From NCBI RefSeq assembly GCF_937874145.1, contig NZ_CALNBI010000310.1, positions 1-15,356 of the forward strand: 15,356 bases of DNA, given 5' to 3'. Position 1 is the first letter of the stretch. The number at the start of each line of letters is the position of its first letter. The translations under genes and the position numbers were made by a program. Shown piece after piece: positions 13,932 through 15,356 of this stretch. This DNA is from an uncultured Chitinophaga sp. (GTDB lineage Bacteria; Bacteroidota; Bacteroidia; Chitinophagales; Chitinophagaceae). Below the pieces are notes generated by a model. That model saw only the letters and a list, made by a program, of their open reading frames with translations, was not told the DNA's origin and did no database searches.

Positions 13932-15356
13932 ATGACTTTGCTGAGTGTCGGGCACCTCTCGCTGCCGATCGACGATCCGTTACTGAAATTCCTGCTGGAG
14001 CTCATCATTATCCTGGGCGCCCCGCTGTTATTGAATAAGATAAAAGTCCCGCACCTGCTGGGGCTCATCATCGCCGGCGCCCTCGTGGGGCCAAATGGGT
14101 TCCATCTCCTGGCGCGCGACAGCAGCGTGGTCGTGACGGGCACCACCGGGCTGCTGTACATCATGTTCCTGGCGGGCCTTGAAATCGATATGGGCGATTT
14201 CAAAAAGAACAAATGGAAAAGCCTGGCTTTTTCGGCGTATACCTTCGCCATCCCGTTCGGGCTGGGGTTGATCGGGGGATATTATGTGCTGGGGTTCAAC
14301 CTGCTGACCACCGTTTTGTTTTCCAGCCTTTTTTCTTCGCACACCCTGATCGTGTATCCGTACATCAGCAAGATGGGCATTTCCAAGAACCCCGCGGTCA
14401 ACATCACGCTGGGTGGTACGATGGTGACGGACGTGCTGTCGCTGCTCGTACTGGCCGTGGTGGTGGGGATGACGCAGGGCGACGTGGGCGCAGGGTTCTG
14501 GGCGCAATTGTCCATTGGAATGGTGCTGTTCGTGCTGGTGGTGCTGCTTGTTTTTCCGCTGATCGCGCGGTGGTTTTTCAAAAGGGTGGAGGATAAGATC
14601 TCCCAGTATATTTTCGTGCTGGTGATGATCTACCTCGCGTCGTTGCTGGCCGAAGTGGCAGGCGTGGAAGCCATCATCGGCGCTTTCTTCGCCGGGTTGG
14701 CGCTCAACCAGCTTATACCGCGCACCTCCACGCTGATGAACCGGGTGGAGTTCGTGGGCAACGCGCTGTTCATTCCCTTCTTCCTCATCAGCGTGGGCAT
14801 GCTCATAGATTTCAAAGTGTTTTTCAGGGGTTGGGAGACTTTGGGCGTGGCAGCTGTGATGCTGGTAGCCTCTATCGGCGGGAAATACCTCGCCGCAGTG
14901 GCCACCCGGAAATCGCTGCGGCTCACCAGAGACGAGGGCATGCTCATCTTCGGCATGAGCACCGCTTCCGCCGCCGCCACGCTGGCGTCCGTGATGGTGG
15001 GGTACAACATCATCCTGTCCGAAACCGCAACCGGCGAGCCGGTGCGGCTGCTCAACGAGCACGTCCTCAACGGCAGCATCCTCCTCATCCTCATATCCTG
15101 CGTCATTTCTTCGTTCGTTTCGCTCGCCAGCGCACGGCGCATCGCGGAGGCGGATAATGAAAACACCGTGTCGGGCAACAGCCAGGAGTATGAGCACATC
15201 CTGCTGGCCATGAACCACGGCGAAACGGTGGAGAAGATGGTGAACCTGGGATTGCTGGTAAAGGGCAAACCCGCCGGCAACAAGCTATTTGCACTGAGCG
15301 TCATCGACAACGACAAGAATGAATCGGCGGTGAAGAATGCAGAGAAGATTTTGCAT
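13932..15356 (+). CDS. CPA2-type cation/proton antiporter with C-terminal USP-like domain (3' end missing)
   Basis: This gene runs off the window: 475 codons are seen with no stop. Residues ~15-400 are a long series of hydrophobic helices typical of Na+(K+)/H+ exchangers of the monovalent cation:proton antiporter-2 family (KVPHLLGLIIAGALVGPNG, FLAGLEIDM, EAIIGAFFAGLALN, FFLISVGMLIDFK). In the ion-binding helix the key acid is D167, preceded by Thr (GGTMVT-D). KefC-type members have Gln, and electrogenic exchangers Asp, at the preceding position. From about residue 418 the sequence turns soluble (EYEHILLAMNHGETVEKMVNLG ... FALSVIDNDKN), like the start of a universal-stress-protein domain, which often senses nucleotides. 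It is expected in the inner membrane for pH or ion balance. ATG 13932 lies 3 bases after the lipoprotein stop. The exported ion cannot be told from sequence. Confidence 0.93.
   Translation, partial: MTLLSVGHLSLPIDDPLLKFLLELIIILGAPLLLNKIKVPHLLGLIIAGALVGPNGFHLLARDSSVVVTGTTGLLYIMFLAGLEIDMGDFKKNKWKSLAFSAYTFAIPFGLGLIGGYYVLGFNLLTTVLFSSLFSSHTLIVYPYISKMGISKNPAVNITLGGTMVTDVLSLLVLAVVVGMTQGDVGAGFWAQLSIGMVLFVLVVLLVFPLIARWFFKRVEDKISQYIFVLVMIYLASLLAEVAGVEAIIGAFFAGLALNQLIPRTSTLMNRVEFVGNALFIPFFLISVGMLIDFKVFFRGWETLGVAAVMLVASIGGKYLAAVATRKSLRLTRDEGMLIFGMSTASAAATLASVMVGYNIILSETATGEPVRLLNEHVLNGSILLILISCVISSFVSLASARRIAEADNENTVSGNSQEYEHILLAMNHGETVEKMVNLGLLVKGKPAGNKLFALSVIDNDKNESAVKNAEKILH

Noticed and set aside
14028..15218. 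396-codon open frame on the minus strand across the antiporter gene
   Set aside because: Its translation is His/Gln/Arg-rich with no domain, typical of the complement of a hydrophobic membrane protein. The plus frame is a clear antiporter.
1..15356. tRNA, rRNA, CRISPR arrays, insertion sequences, prophage genes
   Set aside because: No cloverleaf, rRNA-like block, regularly spaced repeats, transposase or phage structural gene could be recognised on either strand.

Overview
The window looks like ordinary chromosomal DNA from a fairly GC-rich member of the Bacteroidota, most likely the Chitinophagaceae (Chitinophaga-like). Several things point there: lipoproteins and secreted proteins ending their signal in ..AQ or Cys, start codons without clear Shine-Dalgarno sequences but with A-rich leaders, Bacteroidetes-type promoter elements (TTTG about 20 nt upstream of TAnnTTTG), and families common in that phylum (TlpA-like thioredoxins with a long N-terminal region, CxxCH dehydrogenase lipoproteins). 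The taxon is an inference; there is no rRNA or other marker gene here. I see no phage, transposon, CRISPR, tRNA or rRNA. Gene density is high and no gene-free stretch exceeds about 205 bases.

Layout, left to right. (1) Bases 1-2355 hold the 3' part of a large MscS-type mechanosensitive channel, cut by the window start. (2) Bases 2494-5199 encode a large lipoprotein with a beta-propeller dehydrogenase-like domain, a helical repeat region and a C-terminal c-type heme domain, closed by a strong terminator (5244-5271). (3) Bases 5318-6573 form a tight pair: a beta-hydroxyacid-dehydrogenase-like NAD(P) oxidoreductase whose stop codon overlaps (TAATG) the start of a 4-TM protein. (4) Bases 6613-7673 hold two small envelope proteins of unknown function (a lipoprotein and a secreted protein), separated by a near-perfect terminator hairpin (7149-7186). 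(5) A minus-strand TlpA-like thiol-disulfide protein (7675-9174) converges on them with a 1-base gap. (6) A secreted phosphodiesterase/phosphatase of the alkaline phosphatase superfamily (9354-10244) has a 5' region with two tandem 20-bp palindromic units.

(7) A bidirectional terminator (10256-10298) separates that gene from a minus-strand 3-TM protein (10308-10646). The latter is divergent from a secreted CsgG/TolB-like protein (10852-11685). Their intergenic region carries two copies of the palindrome ACTTTG-N5-CAAAGT, arranged so that two divergent promoters overlap completely. (8) After a second bidirectional terminator comes a minus-strand Pif1/RecD-type SF1B helicase (11746-13215). (9) On the plus strand, a coiled-coil lipoprotein (13353-13928) lies 3 bases upstream of a CPA2-type cation/proton antiporter with the beginning of a C-terminal universal-stress-protein-like domain (13932 to the window end, incomplete).

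Functionally this is a mixture of envelope, stress and housekeeping genes (osmotic channel, cation antiporter, redox proteins, helicase) rather than one pathway. I found no convincing defence island or novel multi-gene system. The most interesting signals are regulatory: the interlocked divergent promoter with paired palindromes, the tandem palindromes before the phosphodiesterase, and the two translationally coupled gene pairs.
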